Shown here: one piece after another, positions 32,474 to 41,838 of the stretch
Layout of the letters: every line of letters begins with the position of its first letter
Numbering within the stretch: position 1 is the first letter of the stretch
NCBI RefSeq assembly: GCF_015207255.1
Contig: NZ_JADEXG010000030.1
Coordinates: forward strand, 1 to 57,066
Length of the DNA: 57,066 bases
Reading direction: 5' to 3'
DNA from: Vasconcelosia minhoensis LEGE 07310
GTDB taxonomy: Bacteria; Cyanobacteriota; Cyanobacteriia; Phormidesmidales; Phormidesmidaceae
Notes under the pieces: generated by a model
Databases searched by the model: none
Seen by the model: the letters and a program-made list of their open reading frames with translations, nothing else
What the model was told of the DNA's origin: nothing
Position numbers and translations under genes: made by a program

Positions 32474-32746
32474 TTAATAAATGTCGGCGCTAGAGATACG
32501 CCCCTCTAGCAGCTCATACTCATCCTCTAAGAGCCAAAGCCTTGCTTCATCATAATTTTGGCAGCTCTTAATCAATCTATATTTTTCAGCAGGGTCGAAG
32601 ATGTGCCAATTTCCTACTTGATCACTCAACAGCAGCAAGATATATGGAGGCGACAGCGTTGGATCAAGCCAAACCTCGAGAGAGCTCCAGCTATCCTTCA
32701 CTCGGTCGAGTCCGGGGGATTGGGTGGTATCGGTCGTTGGCATCAA
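32474..32746 (-). CDS. Hypothetical protein (downstream partner of a two-gene unit)
   Basis: A 90-residue acidic protein I do not recognise (DSWSSLEVWLDPTLSPPYIL, ARLWLLEDEYELLEGRISS). No signal, membrane segment or metal motif is visible. It starts inside the 3' end of the upstream gene (56-bp overlap), so the two are translationally coupled. The small, paired, overlapping layout resembles toxin-antitoxin or toxin-immunity genes, but there is no motif evidence. Confidence 0.6.
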   Translation of the reverse strand: MMPTTDTTQSPGLDRVKDSWSSLEVWLDPTLSPPYILLLLSDQVGNWHIFDPAEKYRLIKSCQNYDEARLWLLEDEYELLEGRISSADIY

Positions 32747-33029
32747 TTTTTACCTCACCATAAAACAGCGGAATTCTAGAGCCACTAGGATCCAGCCTAA
32801 AACCAATTGGCTGGGAAAAGAATAAGCCATAGCGCTCGTAGCCGCGAATAGTGCCTGTGTATTCGCCTTTTTCTAAGATAGCTCGAGCAACCTGAAACAT
32901 TGTTTCTTTATCGCTAAAGATGTGAGCAGATTGCCTACGTCTTAGTAGCCTTAGGACTTGTGGCGTATTAGGTAAGTGTTTTGAAAAATGTCTGGAGTCA
33001 GGAATGACATTACGCCCAATTCCACTCAT
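32691..33029 (-). CDS. Hypothetical conserved protein (upstream partner)
   Basis: A 112-residue basic protein. The middle, KGEYTGTIRGYERYGLFFSQ followed by PIGFRLDPSGSRIPLFYGEV, looks like a compact beta-rich domain of a type I have seen in cyanobacterial small proteins near polymorphic-toxin genes, but I cannot assign it. The C-terminus ends DRYHPIPRTRPSEG. It overlaps the downstream gene by 56 bp. Confidence 0.6.
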   Translation of the reverse strand: MSGIGRNVIPDSRHFSKHLPNTPQVLRLLRRRQSAHIFSDKETMFQVARAILEKGEYTGTIRGYERYGLFFSQPIGFRLDPSGSRIPLFYGEVKIDANDRYHPIPRTRPSEG

Positions 33030-33067
33030 TGACTGAAATTTTTTCGACTTTATTAGAATAGCTACAG

Positions 33068-33505
33068 TTACTTATGATAGCGGCTGCCCTGGAGGATGGT
33101 TTTGGCGCGGTAGAGCTGCTCCAGCAGCATCAGGCGGGCCAGCTCGTGGGGGAAAGTCATGGCGGACAGGCTGATTTGCTGACGGGTTTGCTGCTTGAGC
33201 GATGGACTGATGCCTGCTGGGCCGCCGATGAAGAAGGTTAGCCTACCGGAAGCCTGCTGTCCCAGCCATTTGGCCAGTTGAATGGAGTTAAAAGACTGGC
33301 CTTCCTCAGCCATCAGGATGAGCATGTCTTGAGCCTGCAGCAGGCTTTGCAGCTTGGCAGCTTCGCGTTCTGGGTCAGCGTCTTTGATTTCGACAATTTC
33401 GACTTCCGGTAGGCGCTGGGTATAGACCGCTATCCCCGACCTGAGCCAGGCTTTCTTGACCTTGCCGACGGCAATAATTTTAACCTTTGGAAAGCTTTGT
33501 GCCAT
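33068..33505 (-). CDS. rlmH: 23S rRNA (pseudouridine1915-N3)-methyltransferase
   Basis: A 145-residue SPOUT methyltransferase that modifies helix 69 of 23S rRNA. FIGGPAGISPSLKQQ forms the knotted SAM site, and the ending EQLYRAKTILQGSRYHK is the RlmH C-terminal signature. Length is normal for the family. The upstream gap contains an interspersed repeat at 33558-33635. Confidence 0.95.
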   Translation of the reverse strand: MAQSFPKVKIIAVGKVKKAWLRSGIAVYTQRLPEVEIVEIKDADPEREAAKLQSLLQAQDMLILMAEEGQSFNSIQLAKWLGQQASGRLTFFIGGPAGISPSLKQQTRQQISLSAMTFPHELARLMLLEQLYRAKTILQGSRYHK

Positions 33506-33557
33506 TCGAACAGGAGCCTATTAAGTACCTAAGCATTGAAATTTACATAGAAGGAAT

Positions 33558-33635
33558 TGTCATTCCGAGCATAGCGAGGAATCTCTTAACCACTGACGCT
33601 TCTGGGATAGATGCCTCGACAGGCTCGGCATGACA
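33558..33635. repeat. Interspersed imperfect inverted repeat
   Basis: TGTCATTCCGAGCATAGCGA at the left and a related inverted GCCTCGACAGGCTCGGCATG at the right end enclose about 40 bp. This TGTCATTCCGAG...-type stem is a widespread dispersed bacterial repeat. It lies between rlmH and the ABC permease. Confidence 0.7.
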
Positions 33636-33699
33636 TCAGGCTCTTCTTTGTAAAAAATGTGCAATTAGTTTTGTTCGACTACTTACCCAGAGTCGATCT

Positions 33700-34428
33700 C
33701 TACGCGACAGCCCGATCGGTTTGCTTAGCCTGCTGCTTGGCGCGTTTTTTAGCCTGCTCGGTGGGGTCCATCCAGCGCTCTAGCCAGCTAAACGCTTGGG
33801 ATGAAATCGTATTCAGGACGAGATAGATCAGCGCTACGGTGATATAGATTTCAAACGCCCGGTAGTTGGTCGCAACGGTGAGCTGGCCCCGGCGGAAGAG
33901 TTCTTCAAAGCCAATGATCGCGACTAGGCTAGTGTCTTTGAGCAGGGTGATAAATTCATTGCCCAGCGGCGGGATCATGCGACGAAACGCCTGCGGCAAA
34001 ATGATGTAGCGCATCGTTTGGTTAGGCCCCAAACCGAGTGATTCTGATGCTTCCCGCTGGCCTTGCTCAATCGACTGAATGCCAGCCCGGACGATTTCGG
34101 CCAGGTAAGCGGCAGAGTTGAGGCTGAGCGCTAAAATTGCCGCCGTCCAGCGGTCAAAGGTAAAAGAAACCCCCAGCGACTGGACTAGCGCGGGCAGCCC
34201 GAAATAGATCAGAAAGATCTGCACCAGCAGCGGCGTGCCGCGAAAAAAGTCGATATAAATACGCGATAGCCACCGCAGCGGCATGATCGGTGACAGCCGG
34301 GCAATGCCTAGCAGCGTCCCACCAATCATGCCCAGAATAACGGAGACTGCGGTGAGCTGGAGCGTAATCAGCGCGCCTTTGAGCAGCGTCGGCAGCGCGT
34401 CGATGATATATCCGAGTGATTGGGCCAC
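33700..34428 (-). CDS. Polar amino-acid ABC transporter permease
   Basis: A 242-residue inner-membrane permease of the His/Glu/Arg type. Five hydrophobic helices are visible, with the ATPase-contact EAA loop ASESLGLGPNQTMRYIILPQ followed by AFRRMIPPLGNE. It works with the binding protein just upstream (34522-35379) and the divergent ATPase (35575-36336). The tail is Lys/Ala-rich. Confidence 0.92.
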   Translation of the reverse strand: MAQSLGYIIDALPTLLKGALITLQLTAVSVILGMIGGTLLGIARLSPIMPLRWLSRIYIDFFRGTPLLVQIFLIYFGLPALVQSLGVSFTFDRWTAAILALSLNSAAYLAEIVRAGIQSIEQGQREASESLGLGPNQTMRYIILPQAFRRMIPPLGNEFITLLKDTSLVAIIGFEELFRRGQLTVATNYRAFEIYITVALIYLVLNTISSQAFSWLERWMDPTEQAKKRAKQQAKQTDRAVA

Positions 34429-34521
34429 GGCAGGTCAGAGAATTGAGGACAAAGCGGTGGGCAGCTCGCAGGGGGTAAGCTCAGGCCGCCACTGATAGAA
34501 AGAACGCTACTTGAAAGAGCA

Positions 34522-35379
34522 CTACAGCGCCGCATCGACCGACTCGGGCAGCTCTCCGGAGGGTTCGCTGCCAAACCACTTTTGGTAAATTTCAGCGTAG
34601 GTGCCATTTTCGATGATTTCCCCCAGCGCCGCGTTGACAGCCTCTACGTTTTCAGAACCCTGGGGGAGGGCGATGCCGTAGTATTCTTCGGTCAGCAGCT
34701 CGCCGACCACTTTGAGCCCAGAGATGTTGCCGCTGTTAATCGCGTCTAGCGTAACCGGGGCGTCGTTAATGACGGCATCGACGTTGCCATTGGCTAGCTC
34801 CTGCAATGCCAGGGGAGCAGAGTCAAACTGGCTGATCTCAGCCCCTTCAATCTTGGTGGCTTCTTCAGCCCCGGTCGTACCGAGCTGAACCGCAATCCGT
34901 TTATTCTGAAGATCTTCAAAGGACTGGATTTCGGTATTTTCTTCTTCGACCGCGATCGCTAATCCCGCTTTGAAGTAGGGCCGGGAAAAGTCTACCGTCT
35001 GAGCCCGCTCTTCAGTAATTGTCATAGCGCTAATCGCAGCGTCCACTGAACCATTCTGCAGCGCCGGGATCAGGCCATCGAAGGGCAGGCTGCTGAATTC
35101 CACCTCGGCCCCGGCCTGCTCGCCAATCGCCCGCATAATGTCGATATCAAAGCCCTCTAGCTCACCGTCGGCGTCCTGAGATTCGAAGGGTGGAAAGGCC
35201 GGCTCGGTGCCTACCGTCCAGGTATCGCCACTCGCGGTTTCTGCCGTGGCTGGGTCACTAGCCGCCGAGTCGTCAGAGGTAGCGGCGGGTTCCTCACCGC
35301 CGCAGGCCGCCAGGAGCAGAGCTGCACCAAACCCTAACGCAGAATGCTTCAAGAACCGGGCACGGGTGATCTTAATCAT
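34522..35379 (-). CDS. Amino-acid ABC transporter substrate-binding lipoprotein
   Basis: A 285-residue family-3 solute-binding protein. The N-terminus ends in a lipobox LLLAAC, so it is membrane-anchored. The ligand region has WTVGTEPAFPPFESQDADGE, LEGFDIDIMRAIGEQAG and the ERAQTVDFSRPY motif typical of polar amino-acid binding. A Ser/Ala/Thr-rich linker follows the lipid cysteine. The specific amino acid cannot be named. It is transcribed with the permease downstream. Confidence 0.93.
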   Translation of the reverse strand: MIKITRARFLKHSALGFGAALLLAACGGEEPAATSDDSAASDPATAETASGDTWTVGTEPAFPPFESQDADGELEGFDIDIMRAIGEQAGAEVEFSSLPFDGLIPALQNGSVDAAISAMTITEERAQTVDFSRPYFKAGLAIAVEEENTEIQSFEDLQNKRIAVQLGTTGAEEATKIEGAEISQFDSAPLALQELANGNVDAVINDAPVTLDAINSGNISGLKVVGELLTEEYYGIALPQGSENVEAVNAALGEIIENGTYAEIYQKWFGSEPSGELPESVDAAL

Positions 35380-35574
35380 GGAAACTCCAAAACACGGTCA
35401 GATAGGCCAACAATATGCACCTTAACCTAATCATAAACTTCAGGTTAGAGATAAGTTAGTTTACAGATAAGTACAGCAAAAGTTTGATCGCCTAGGCACT
35501 TTTTCCGTTGGCTGGGGGTGATAGGCTGGCTGAAATAGCCTCTCTGCTGGGGACGCCCCGGCGCTGTCACTGCC

Positions 35575-36336
35575 ATGGCCGACGATATGCCCGCAATTTT
35601 ATGTGCCAATTTGCAGAAGCGCTTTGGTGAGCTCAAGGTCCTGCGCGGCATCAACGGTCAGATCCATCGGGGCGAAGTGGTTGCCATTATTGGCTCATCG
35701 GGCTGTGGCAAAAGCACGCTGCTGCGCTGCTTCAACCGGCTGGAGGGAATCAACGGCGGCGAGCTGGTGGTCAACGGCATCGATCTTTCTAAGCCCAAAA
35801 TCAGCCGCAAACGACTGATTCAGCTGCGGGCTAAAGTCGGGATGGTGTTTCAGCAATTCAACCTGTTTCCCCACATGTCAGTGATTGATAATCTCTGCCT
35901 AGCTCCGCGCAAGGTGCTCAATCAGTCTGAGAAAGAAAGTAAAGAAACCGCGCGCTTTTATTTAGATAAGGTCGGCCTGAGCGAAAAGGCCCATGCCTAT
36001 CCTGACCAGCTTTCGGGCGGGCAAAAGCAGCGGGTCGCGATCGCGCGTTCCCTCTGTATGCAGCCCGAGATTATCCTATTTGATGAGCCGACTAGCGCCC
36101 TCGACCCCGAACTGGTTGGCGAAGTGCTGCTGGTGATGCAAAACCTGGCTGAGGAAGGCATGACCATGGTCGTGGTTACCCACGAGATGCAGTTTGCCCG
36201 TGAAGTGGCTAGCCGGGTGATGTTTCTGAATCAGGGCCAGGTCGAAGAAGAAGGCGACCCGCGACAGGTGCTGAAACATCCCCAGAGCGAGCGACTGCAA
36301 GCCTTTCTCAGCCGGATGAATCGAGTTCAAGTTTAG
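35575..36336 (+). CDS. Amino-acid ABC transporter ATP-binding protein
   Basis: A 253-residue ABC ATPase of the GlnQ/HisP group. Walker [10 protein letters not shown] (about 40-48), the Q-loop [12 protein letters not shown], the signature LSGGQKQR and Walker [13 protein letters not shown] are intact, as is the switch His in [10 protein letters not shown]. It completes the transporter whose other genes are on the opposite strand 195 bp away; the split divergent layout may set different expression for the ATPase. Confidence 0.95.
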   Translation: MADDMPAILCANLQKRFGELKVLRGINGQIHRGEVVAIIGSSGCGKSTLLRCFNRLEGINGGELVVNGIDLSKPKISRKRLIQLRAKVGMVFQQFNLFPHMSVIDNLCLAPRKVLNQSEKESKETARFYLDKVGLSEKAHAYPDQLSGGQKQRVAIARSLCMQPEIILFDEPTSALDPELVGEVLLVMQNLAEEGMTMVVVTHEMQFAREVASRVMFLNQGQVEEEGDPRQVLKHPQSERLQAFLSRMNRVQV

Positions 36337-36385
36337 ATAAAACCCATATTTAAGGGGTTGCCAAAGGGCAAAATCTTACCGCACA

Positions 36386-37174
36386 TTGGGGAAACGTCCT
36401 TTAACGGTGTCCTTAGCTGTGGGTAAATCTCGATCCGTCGTTCCGGCTGGTATAAGCGCGATCGCGCATCGCTTCTGGCAAAAAAGCCAGCAGATACCCG
36501 CTGAAGCCTGGCGGCGCTGGGGCGGAACGCTGGCGATTGGCCTGGGCATTTTAGCCCTGCTGACCTACGCCACGACTCGGCTGGCGATGGGCTGGCAAGA
36601 CCCATGGCTACAGGACTGGGACCGGCAGACGCTGATTGCAATCACGGAGCGCTTTCCGATGACCTTTGCCAAGGGGGTCACCTGGGAGTCGCCCGGCAAC
36701 CTGGTCGGGATGCTGCCGATGATTTTGACCTTTACGGCGCTGACAGCCTGGTTTGCCAATCCGCTGATTGCCGCCAGCGCCGTCGCCGCCTATGTCCTGC
36801 AGTTTGCGCTGGTGTGGATTAGCTGGGGCATGTGGGACCGCGATCGCCCGGACCTGATTGCCGATGGGCTAGCCGCGCCGGGTCTGCATTCCTTTCCTTC
36901 GGGCCATGCCACCGTCGTCATGGCCACCTATGGCTTTCTCTTTTATCTGTGGCTGCGCACCTCTCGCAGCTGGCTAGAGCGCTTCATTGCCCTGAGCTTC
37001 AGCCTGGTTTGGATTGGCCTGATCAGCATGGCCCGGCTAATTTTAGGCACGCACTGGACCAGCGACATCATCGCCGGGCTAGCGCTAGGTGGCCTGTGGC
37101 TGCTGACGGTAGTGATTGCGATGGAGCGCGGTCTAGGCTATGTCCGCCGTTCCCAGAAACGTCAGTCTGGCTAA
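36386..37174 (+). CDS. PAP2-family membrane phosphatase
   Basis: A ~262-residue phosphatidic-acid-phosphatase-type protein with about six membrane helices. Motif 1 is incomplete: the MWDRDRP stretch lacks the usual Lys seven residues before Arg-Pro. Motif 2 is SFPSGHATV and motif 3 is SMARLILGTHWTSD, both with their catalytic His. It may dephosphorylate lipid phosphates such as undecaprenyl-PP or phosphatidate. The start is uncertain: TTG 36386, or GTG 36408, which begins nearer the helices. It overlaps the convergent DUF1206 gene by 4 bp. Confidence 0.82.
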   Translation: MGKRPLTVSLAVGKSRSVVPAGISAIAHRFWQKSQQIPAEAWRRWGGTLAIGLGILALLTYATTRLAMGWQDPWLQDWDRQTLIAITERFPMTFAKGVTWESPGNLVGMLPMILTFTALTAWFANPLIAASAVAAYVLQFALVWISWGMWDRDRPDLIADGLAAPGLHSFPSGHATVVMATYGFLFYLWLRTSRSWLERFIALSFSLVWIGLISMARLILGTHWTSDIIAGLALGGLWLLTVVIAMERGLGYVRRSQKRQSG

Positions 37175-37980
37175 TTCTCAGGATTAATCCGTCGGTAGCG
37201 AGCCTGGAAACCCATGTGAATGCCGTAGGCAATCAGGCCCAGCGCCACAATACCGAACATCCAAGGTAGGAAAGAACTGCCCTGCAGCGATTGCAGCGCT
37301 CCTTCTGAAGTGCGCACTTTGCTAGGATCATAGGTTCTGGCTGCCTGAATCAGGAAGCCGCCAATGACGATGTAGACGACCCCGCGGGCGGCAACCCCGA
37401 ACCGACCAATCCAGGTCGCGATCGCTTCTTCCTTCTGGCTCATCTCGTGGAGCTTAAAGCGCTTGCGGAACTTCGCCTTAATGGCCCGATAAAAGTAGTA
37501 GAAGGCGAGGCCAATGAACAGCGCACCTACCGTTCCGACGAGCCACCTCCCAAACGGGTAGGAGAGAACCTGGGAAGTGATGCTTTGAGATGAGCTACCG
37601 CCACCCTGTCCGCCGCCCGACCCGATTAAAAGCCCGATCGCAAACACCGCTAAAGCCCCGTAGACTAAGCCGCTAATTGCATAAGCGATCCGCCGGACTA
37701 TGTCGGAGGCGTCATTGCCGCGATGCTCGGGGTCTTTAATCGCCTGGGTAAAGCGCCAAATCACATAGCCAATCAGCCCAATTGATAAAATCACCAGCAG
37801 GACTTGCCCAAAGGGTTGCGCTGCGATCGTCCTAACTGCGCCCTTAGAACCGATCACCTTGCCCTCCGAACCAAAGGCCGCTCGAGCCGATAAAAGGCCG
37901 ATGGTAATATAGATGACCCCCTTAGCTGCATAGCCGAATCGAGCTAAGTACTCGATCCACTTGGCGGGCTTATCGTCCAC
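37171..37980 (-). CDS. DUF1206 domain-containing membrane protein
   Basis: A 269-residue protein with six or more membrane helices arranged as three repeats of the DUF1206 unit. Each repeat begins with a short pattern ARFGYAAKGVIYITIG or RFGVAARGVVYIVIG. A Gly/Ser loop (GSGGGQGGGSSS) lies in the middle. Function is not known; the family occurs in many bacteria. The gene converges on the PAP2 gene. Confidence 0.85.
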   Translation of the reverse strand: MDDKPAKWIEYLARFGYAAKGVIYITIGLLSARAAFGSEGKVIGSKGAVRTIAAQPFGQVLLVILSIGLIGYVIWRFTQAIKDPEHRGNDASDIVRRIAYAISGLVYGALAVFAIGLLIGSGGGQGGGSSSQSITSQVLSYPFGRWLVGTVGALFIGLAFYYFYRAIKAKFRKRFKLHEMSQKEEAIATWIGRFGVAARGVVYIVIGGFLIQAARTYDPSKVRTSEGALQSLQGSSFLPWMFGIVALGLIAYGIHMGFQARYRRINPEN

Positions 37981-38172
37981 AATAAAATCCTCTGATTAAA
38001 AGAATGAGTAGGAACTCCTATAGCCACTTCATCAGAGAACCAATGCGACTTCATCCCCCCCCAGAATGACTTTGTACTAGCGAATCTGTATAGGTCAGAA
38101 TACCTATGGGATCGTGAAAGCCAAAAGCTATAATGTGAGCTGGCCAATCGCGACCTCTACTCGGTGAGCCCT

Positions 38173-38535
38173 ATGACAAAACTGACTCAACACCTGACTT
38201 GCAGTCTAATTAGCGTTGGCCTATCAGCGGTGACGCTACCAGCGATGGCTTCGCCTGAGATCTCCAGCGGAGATGCCACAATCCGCGCCGATATGAACAG
38301 CTGCCTGTCTCGGACCGATGACTTTATGGCAGAGCTCGCAATTCCAACCGAACGGGGCGATACCTACCGCACCGGCTTTTTCGAGGATGGCTCTTTTCGC
38401 ATCGTCTGCTACGACAACCCGGGGACCCGCAATCCGTCCAGCCGAGTCGTGGTATTCGCTGCCCACGATAGTGACATTGACGTCGCCAACAGTTTTGTCC
38501 AGATTGCGCTCCAGAAAATTACCCAGCAGCGGTAG
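38173..38535 (+). CDS. Secreted hypothetical protein
   Basis: A ~120-residue protein with a clear signal peptide (CSLISVGLSAVTLPAMA, cleavage likely after MAS). The mature part is acidic and contains two Cys (MNSCLSRTDD, FRIVCYDNPG) that could form a disulfide. No recognised domain. ATG 38173 is used; GTG 38164 would add three residues. Confidence 0.65.
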   Translation: MTKLTQHLTCSLISVGLSAVTLPAMASPEISSGDATIRADMNSCLSRTDDFMAELAIPTERGDTYRTGFFEDGSFRIVCYDNPGTRNPSSRVVVFAAHDSDIDVANSFVQIALQKITQQR

Positions 38536-38626
38536 GGGTGGGGGAGTGACGGGGTGATCGGGTGTTCGCGAGGTGTCGCTGTAGGCGTTAGGAGTAATCG
38601 AGTGATCGGGTGATGGAATATTTGGC

Positions 38627-39982
38627 TCAGGCTACGACTGGAGAGAGCAGCGGCACTGCGGTTAGGCTGAAGGCTCTGGTCTCGGTTACCTGGACCGGCA
38701 CGAGCTGACCTTTGAGCTGGCTGATATCGCCTTCAAAAAAAGTGAGCCGATTGCCGCGGGTGCGGCCCATGACCTGGGTGGGGTCTTTGGGATTGATCGC
38801 TTCGACCAGTACCTCTTCAATTCGGTTTTGGTAGCGCTGCGATCGCGCTTCAGCCTGCTGCGACACCAGATGATTGAGCCGCTGCAGCCGGTCCTTTTTA
38901 ACTTCCTCATCTAGCTGGTCGGGCCAGAGCGCTGCCGGGGTCCCCGGTCGGGGCGAATAGGCTGCCGTGTTGAGCAGGTCAAAGCCGATATCGGCCACGA
39001 GCCGCAGCGTGTTCTGAAACTGGGCTTCGGTTTCGCCCGGGAAGCCGACAATCGCATCGGCGCTGATCGATGCATCCGGCATGTAGCGGCGGATGGTGTC
39101 GATAATGCGGCGATATTTTTCATGGGTGTAGCCCCGGGCCATCGCCTTGAGCACCGCATTATCGCCCGACTGGAAGGGGATATGGAAATGCTCACAGAGC
39201 TTAGGCAGCTCGGCGCAGGCCTGAATCAGCCGCTCGGTGAAATAGCGCGGGTGGCTAGTGGCAAAGCGAATGCGCTCAATTCCTGGTACGTCGTGGACGA
39301 AGTAAAGCAGGTCGGTCAGGGTATTCTGCCGCCGCCCAGAGGCGTCAATTCCAGGCAGGTCGCGGCCATAGGCGTCAATGTTCTGACCCAGCAGCGTCAC
39401 CTCGCGATAGCCCTGCTGTCCTATTGCTGCCATTTCTGACCGAATCGCAGTCGGCTCCCGGGACTGCTCGACGCCACGCACACCCGGCACAACACAGTAG
39501 GTACAGCGCTCATTGCAGCCATAGATCACGTTGACCCAAGCCGTCACTTCGCTATCCCGACGCGGCTTGGTGATGTCTTCAATAATCTCGATCGGCTCGG
39601 TCGCGACTACCTGGGTACCGCTAAACACCTGCTCCAGCAGCTCCCCTAGCCGGTTGGCATGCTGCGGACCCATTACCAAATCTAATTCGGGGACGCGGCG
39701 CAGCAGGGCTTCACCCTCCTGCTGGGCCACGCAGCCTGCGACGACGAGGGTCAGGTCGGGCTGTTCGTGCTTGCGTTTAGCCTGCCGTCCCAAGTAAGAG
39801 TAAACCTTCTGCTCGGCGTTGTCGCGAATGGTGCAGGTATTGTAAAGAACCAGATCGGCCTGGTTGGGGTCTTCGGTCCAGACCAGGCCCATATCGTCTA
39901 GAATGCCCCCCATCCGCTCGGAGTCTGCCTTGTTCATTTGGCAGCCAAAGGTCGTAATGTGGTAGCGGCGCAGAGCAGTCAT
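38627..39982 (-). CDS. miaB: tRNA-2-methylthio-N6-dimethylallyladenosine synthase
   Basis: A 451-residue radical-SAM methylthiotransferase acting on A37 of tRNAs. It holds the N-terminal UPF0004 domain ([37 protein letters not shown]), the radical-SAM cluster motif [16 protein letters not shown] (CxxxCxxC), and the C-terminal TRAM RNA-binding domain ([12 protein letters not shown]). Length matches MiaB, and the intact cluster motifs indicate function. Confidence 0.95.
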   Translation of the reverse strand: MTALRRYHITTFGCQMNKADSERMGGILDDMGLVWTEDPNQADLVLYNTCTIRDNAEQKVYSYLGRQAKRKHEQPDLTLVVAGCVAQQEGEALLRRVPELDLVMGPQHANRLGELLEQVFSGTQVVATEPIEIIEDITKPRRDSEVTAWVNVIYGCNERCTYCVVPGVRGVEQSREPTAIRSEMAAIGQQGYREVTLLGQNIDAYGRDLPGIDASGRRQNTLTDLLYFVHDVPGIERIRFATSHPRYFTERLIQACAELPKLCEHFHIPFQSGDNAVLKAMARGYTHEKYRRIIDTIRRYMPDASISADAIVGFPGETEAQFQNTLRLVADIGFDLLNTAAYSPRPGTPAALWPDQLDEEVKKDRLQRLNHLVSQQAEARSQRYQNRIEEVLVEAINPKDPTQVMGRTRGNRLTFFEGDISQLKGQLVPVQVTETRAFSLTAVPLLSPVVA

Positions 39983-40071
39983 GGCAAGTCCTGGGCGTTA
40001 GTGGACGGATGGACAGTTTCCTATTGTGCCATTTTGCCTGAGGAATCGGCTATGGCAATATCAAATGGGCG

Positions 40072-40620
40072 CTAGTCCACTAGCTTATCGACCAAGACGC
40101 TGAACCCCAATAGAACCTTTTGAGTCGCTGCCGTACCGCCTGCGACGATGACTTCCTGACGGTCTGCCGTGACGATAACAACCCAGCGATTTTCTGGAAA
40201 GACCAGCCAAACTTCTTCGCTGCCTGAAGCCAGATATTCCTGGGACTTGGTCAGCAAATCTTCAGCAAAATCCGTAGGAGAGACAATTTCAGCAATCAGT
40301 GGAAAACTCTGCATCAGCACTTTAGCGTCACCATGCTGCGCCAGTAAGTCAGGTGTCAGATAGGCCACATCTGGCGAACGGCCCCGGTCAACAGTACGGC
40401 AGGGTACCTCCGTATAGACCTCGCCCCCAAGCCCGTTTTCATCTACGTAGTTTCGCCACAATGTGCTCAACCGGCTCTGAATTTTGCTGTGCTTGAGGGT
40501 CATGCCTTGATTTTCAATCATTTCGCCGTCTACCCACTCAGTACCAACAGGCGGACGGTCCAGCCAGGCTTCTAACGAATTTGTGGATAGAATCCCAGAG
40601 GGCTCAACGGCGGCAACCAT
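40072..40620 (-). CDS. Uma2-family endonuclease
   Basis: A 182-residue Uma2 protein. The catalytic strand region is RSPDVAYLTPD and LIAEIVSPTDFAEDLLTKSQ, and the end GFSVLVDKLVD is shorter than in other copies here. ATG 40620 opens a complete frame 64 bp from the divergent Nif3-like gene start. Confidence 0.85.
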   Translation of the reverse strand: MVAAVEPSGILSTNSLEAWLDRPPVGTEWVDGEMIENQGMTLKHSKIQSRLSTLWRNYVDENGLGGEVYTEVPCRTVDRGRSPDVAYLTPDLLAQHGDAKVLMQSFPLIAEIVSPTDFAEDLLTKSQEYLASGSEEVWLVFPENRWVVIVTADRQEVIVAGGTAATQKVLLGFSVLVDKLVD

Positions 40621-40683
40621 TTACTTAAGCGCTACAAATTTCCTAAATTGATTGTAGACCACCGATTCGGAGCCGTTGCCTCT

Positions 40684-41487
40684 ATGACTATCGCCGAGCT
40701 AATCGCCAGCTTTGAAGTCTGGGCGCACCCAGACTGGCAGGAAAAGTGGGACAACTGCGGCTGGCAGATTGAGCCCGGTATTTTAGACCAGCTGCCTGGA
40801 GTACTGGTCTGCCTAACGCCGACACTGGCGGTGATGGCTGAGGCGATTCAGCTAAAGCAGCAGGGGCATCCTGTGAACCTGATCTTTGCTCACCATCCGC
40901 TGATATTTCATCCCCTCAAGTCGGTGACGGCGGGTGACCCGGTGGGGGATATGGTGCGACTCGGCCTCACCCACGGCATTGGCGTCTATAGCGCCCATAC
41001 CAATTTTGACCAGGTTGCCGACGGGACGGCGGATGTCCTGGCCCAGTTGCTACAGCTCCAGCAGCCTGAACCCGTGGTCCCCACCGAGACCGGGCGGGGC
41101 TATGGCCGAGTCGGAGATTTGCCTAACCCCTGTTCGCTACGGCAGCTTTTATCTCAGATTCAAGCGAAGCTAGAACCGCCTACTTTGCTTTATTCCCCTA
41201 CCGCGAATCTACAGCAGACCATTCGCCGGGTCGCAGTCCTGGGGGGCTCTGGGGCTAGCTTTCTCTCAGCCGTCAGCACAACTGGGGCTCAGGTCTACCT
41301 CACCTCAGACTGCAAGTTTCACCAGTTTCAGGAGGGGCGAGATCGCGGCCTCATCTTAGTAGACGCTGGTCACTATGCTACCGAACGCCCGGCCTGTGCG
41401 CGCCTGACTGACTGGCTGCGTCAGCAGGGCGCTAGCTGGGTTCGCCTGAGCGATCGGGATGAAGACTTTCGTCAGTACTTTCGCTAA
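40684..41487 (+). CDS. Nif3-like dinuclear metal-centre protein
   Basis: A 267-residue protein of the Nif3/YbgI/DUF34 family, possibly GTP cyclohydrolase-like; the biological role is unsettled. The metal ligands are visible: FAHHPLIFHP (about 78-87), SAHTNFDQVADG (about 108-119) and the C-terminal LVDAGHYATERP. It is intact. Start: ATG 40684 is preferred to the frame opening at 40648. It is divergent from Uma2. Confidence 0.88.
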   Translation: MTIAELIASFEVWAHPDWQEKWDNCGWQIEPGILDQLPGVLVCLTPTLAVMAEAIQLKQQGHPVNLIFAHHPLIFHPLKSVTAGDPVGDMVRLGLTHGIGVYSAHTNFDQVADGTADVLAQLLQLQQPEPVVPTETGRGYGRVGDLPNPCSLRQLLSQIQAKLEPPTLLYSPTANLQQTIRRVAVLGGSGASFLSAVSTTGAQVYLTSDCKFHQFQEGRDRGLILVDAGHYATERPACARLTDWLRQQGASWVRLSDRDEDFRQYFR

Positions 41488-41828
41488 ACTAGCGGCTAGC
41501 TGAAAGATACAGGCCCGATTGCAGCCTGATCCTGTTGTCAATGCGATCGCGCTTTTTGCAGCTATCAGACTCATGGTTCGCTTATTTATTTTAGTGGTTC
41601 GCTAAATTCTGAAAACGCCACATGTAGCGTAAAGTTGATTACATTTTCCTCATGACTTCCTGAGACGCCATATGGCAAGAGAAGACTCATGGGTTAGAAC
41701 ATTTGTCAATAGACCGGAAAGCCATTGCTTTCGTGGTATTTCTGAATCTCAAATTATTTTGAGCGAACCATAAGATCAGAAGCTTTCACACCGCAAATTG
41801 TCTGAAAATCAATCAACTTGAATCAGTT
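41488..41828. other. Intergenic stretch without a recognised gene
   Basis: About 340 bp between the Nif3-like gene and the sulfotransferase. It holds a short inverted pair (TGGTTCGCTTA near 41574 and AGCGAACCATA near 41762) enclosing ~180 bp, and one isolated GTA-N8-TAC. No coding frame is convincing. Confidence 0.35.
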
Positions 41829-41835
41829 AAAGGAG
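41829..41835 (+). promoter_or_regulatory. Ribosome binding site deciding the sulfotransferase start
   Basis: AAAGGAG lies 3-5 bp before ATG 41839, supporting that start over the frame opening at 41818. Confidence 0.65.
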
Positions 41836-41838
41836 CAT

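Noticed and set aside
35421-35450. Pho-box-like CTTAACCT plus CATAAACT before the ABC binding protein
   Set aside because: Only one good unit and one weak unit; the third fails, and amino-acid import is not a clear Pho target.
41629-41642. GTA-N8-TAC NtcA-like box (GTAAAGTTGATTAC)
   Set aside because: No -10 hexamer at 22 bp, ~200 bp from the sulfotransferase; such a sequence is expected by chance several times in 57 kb.
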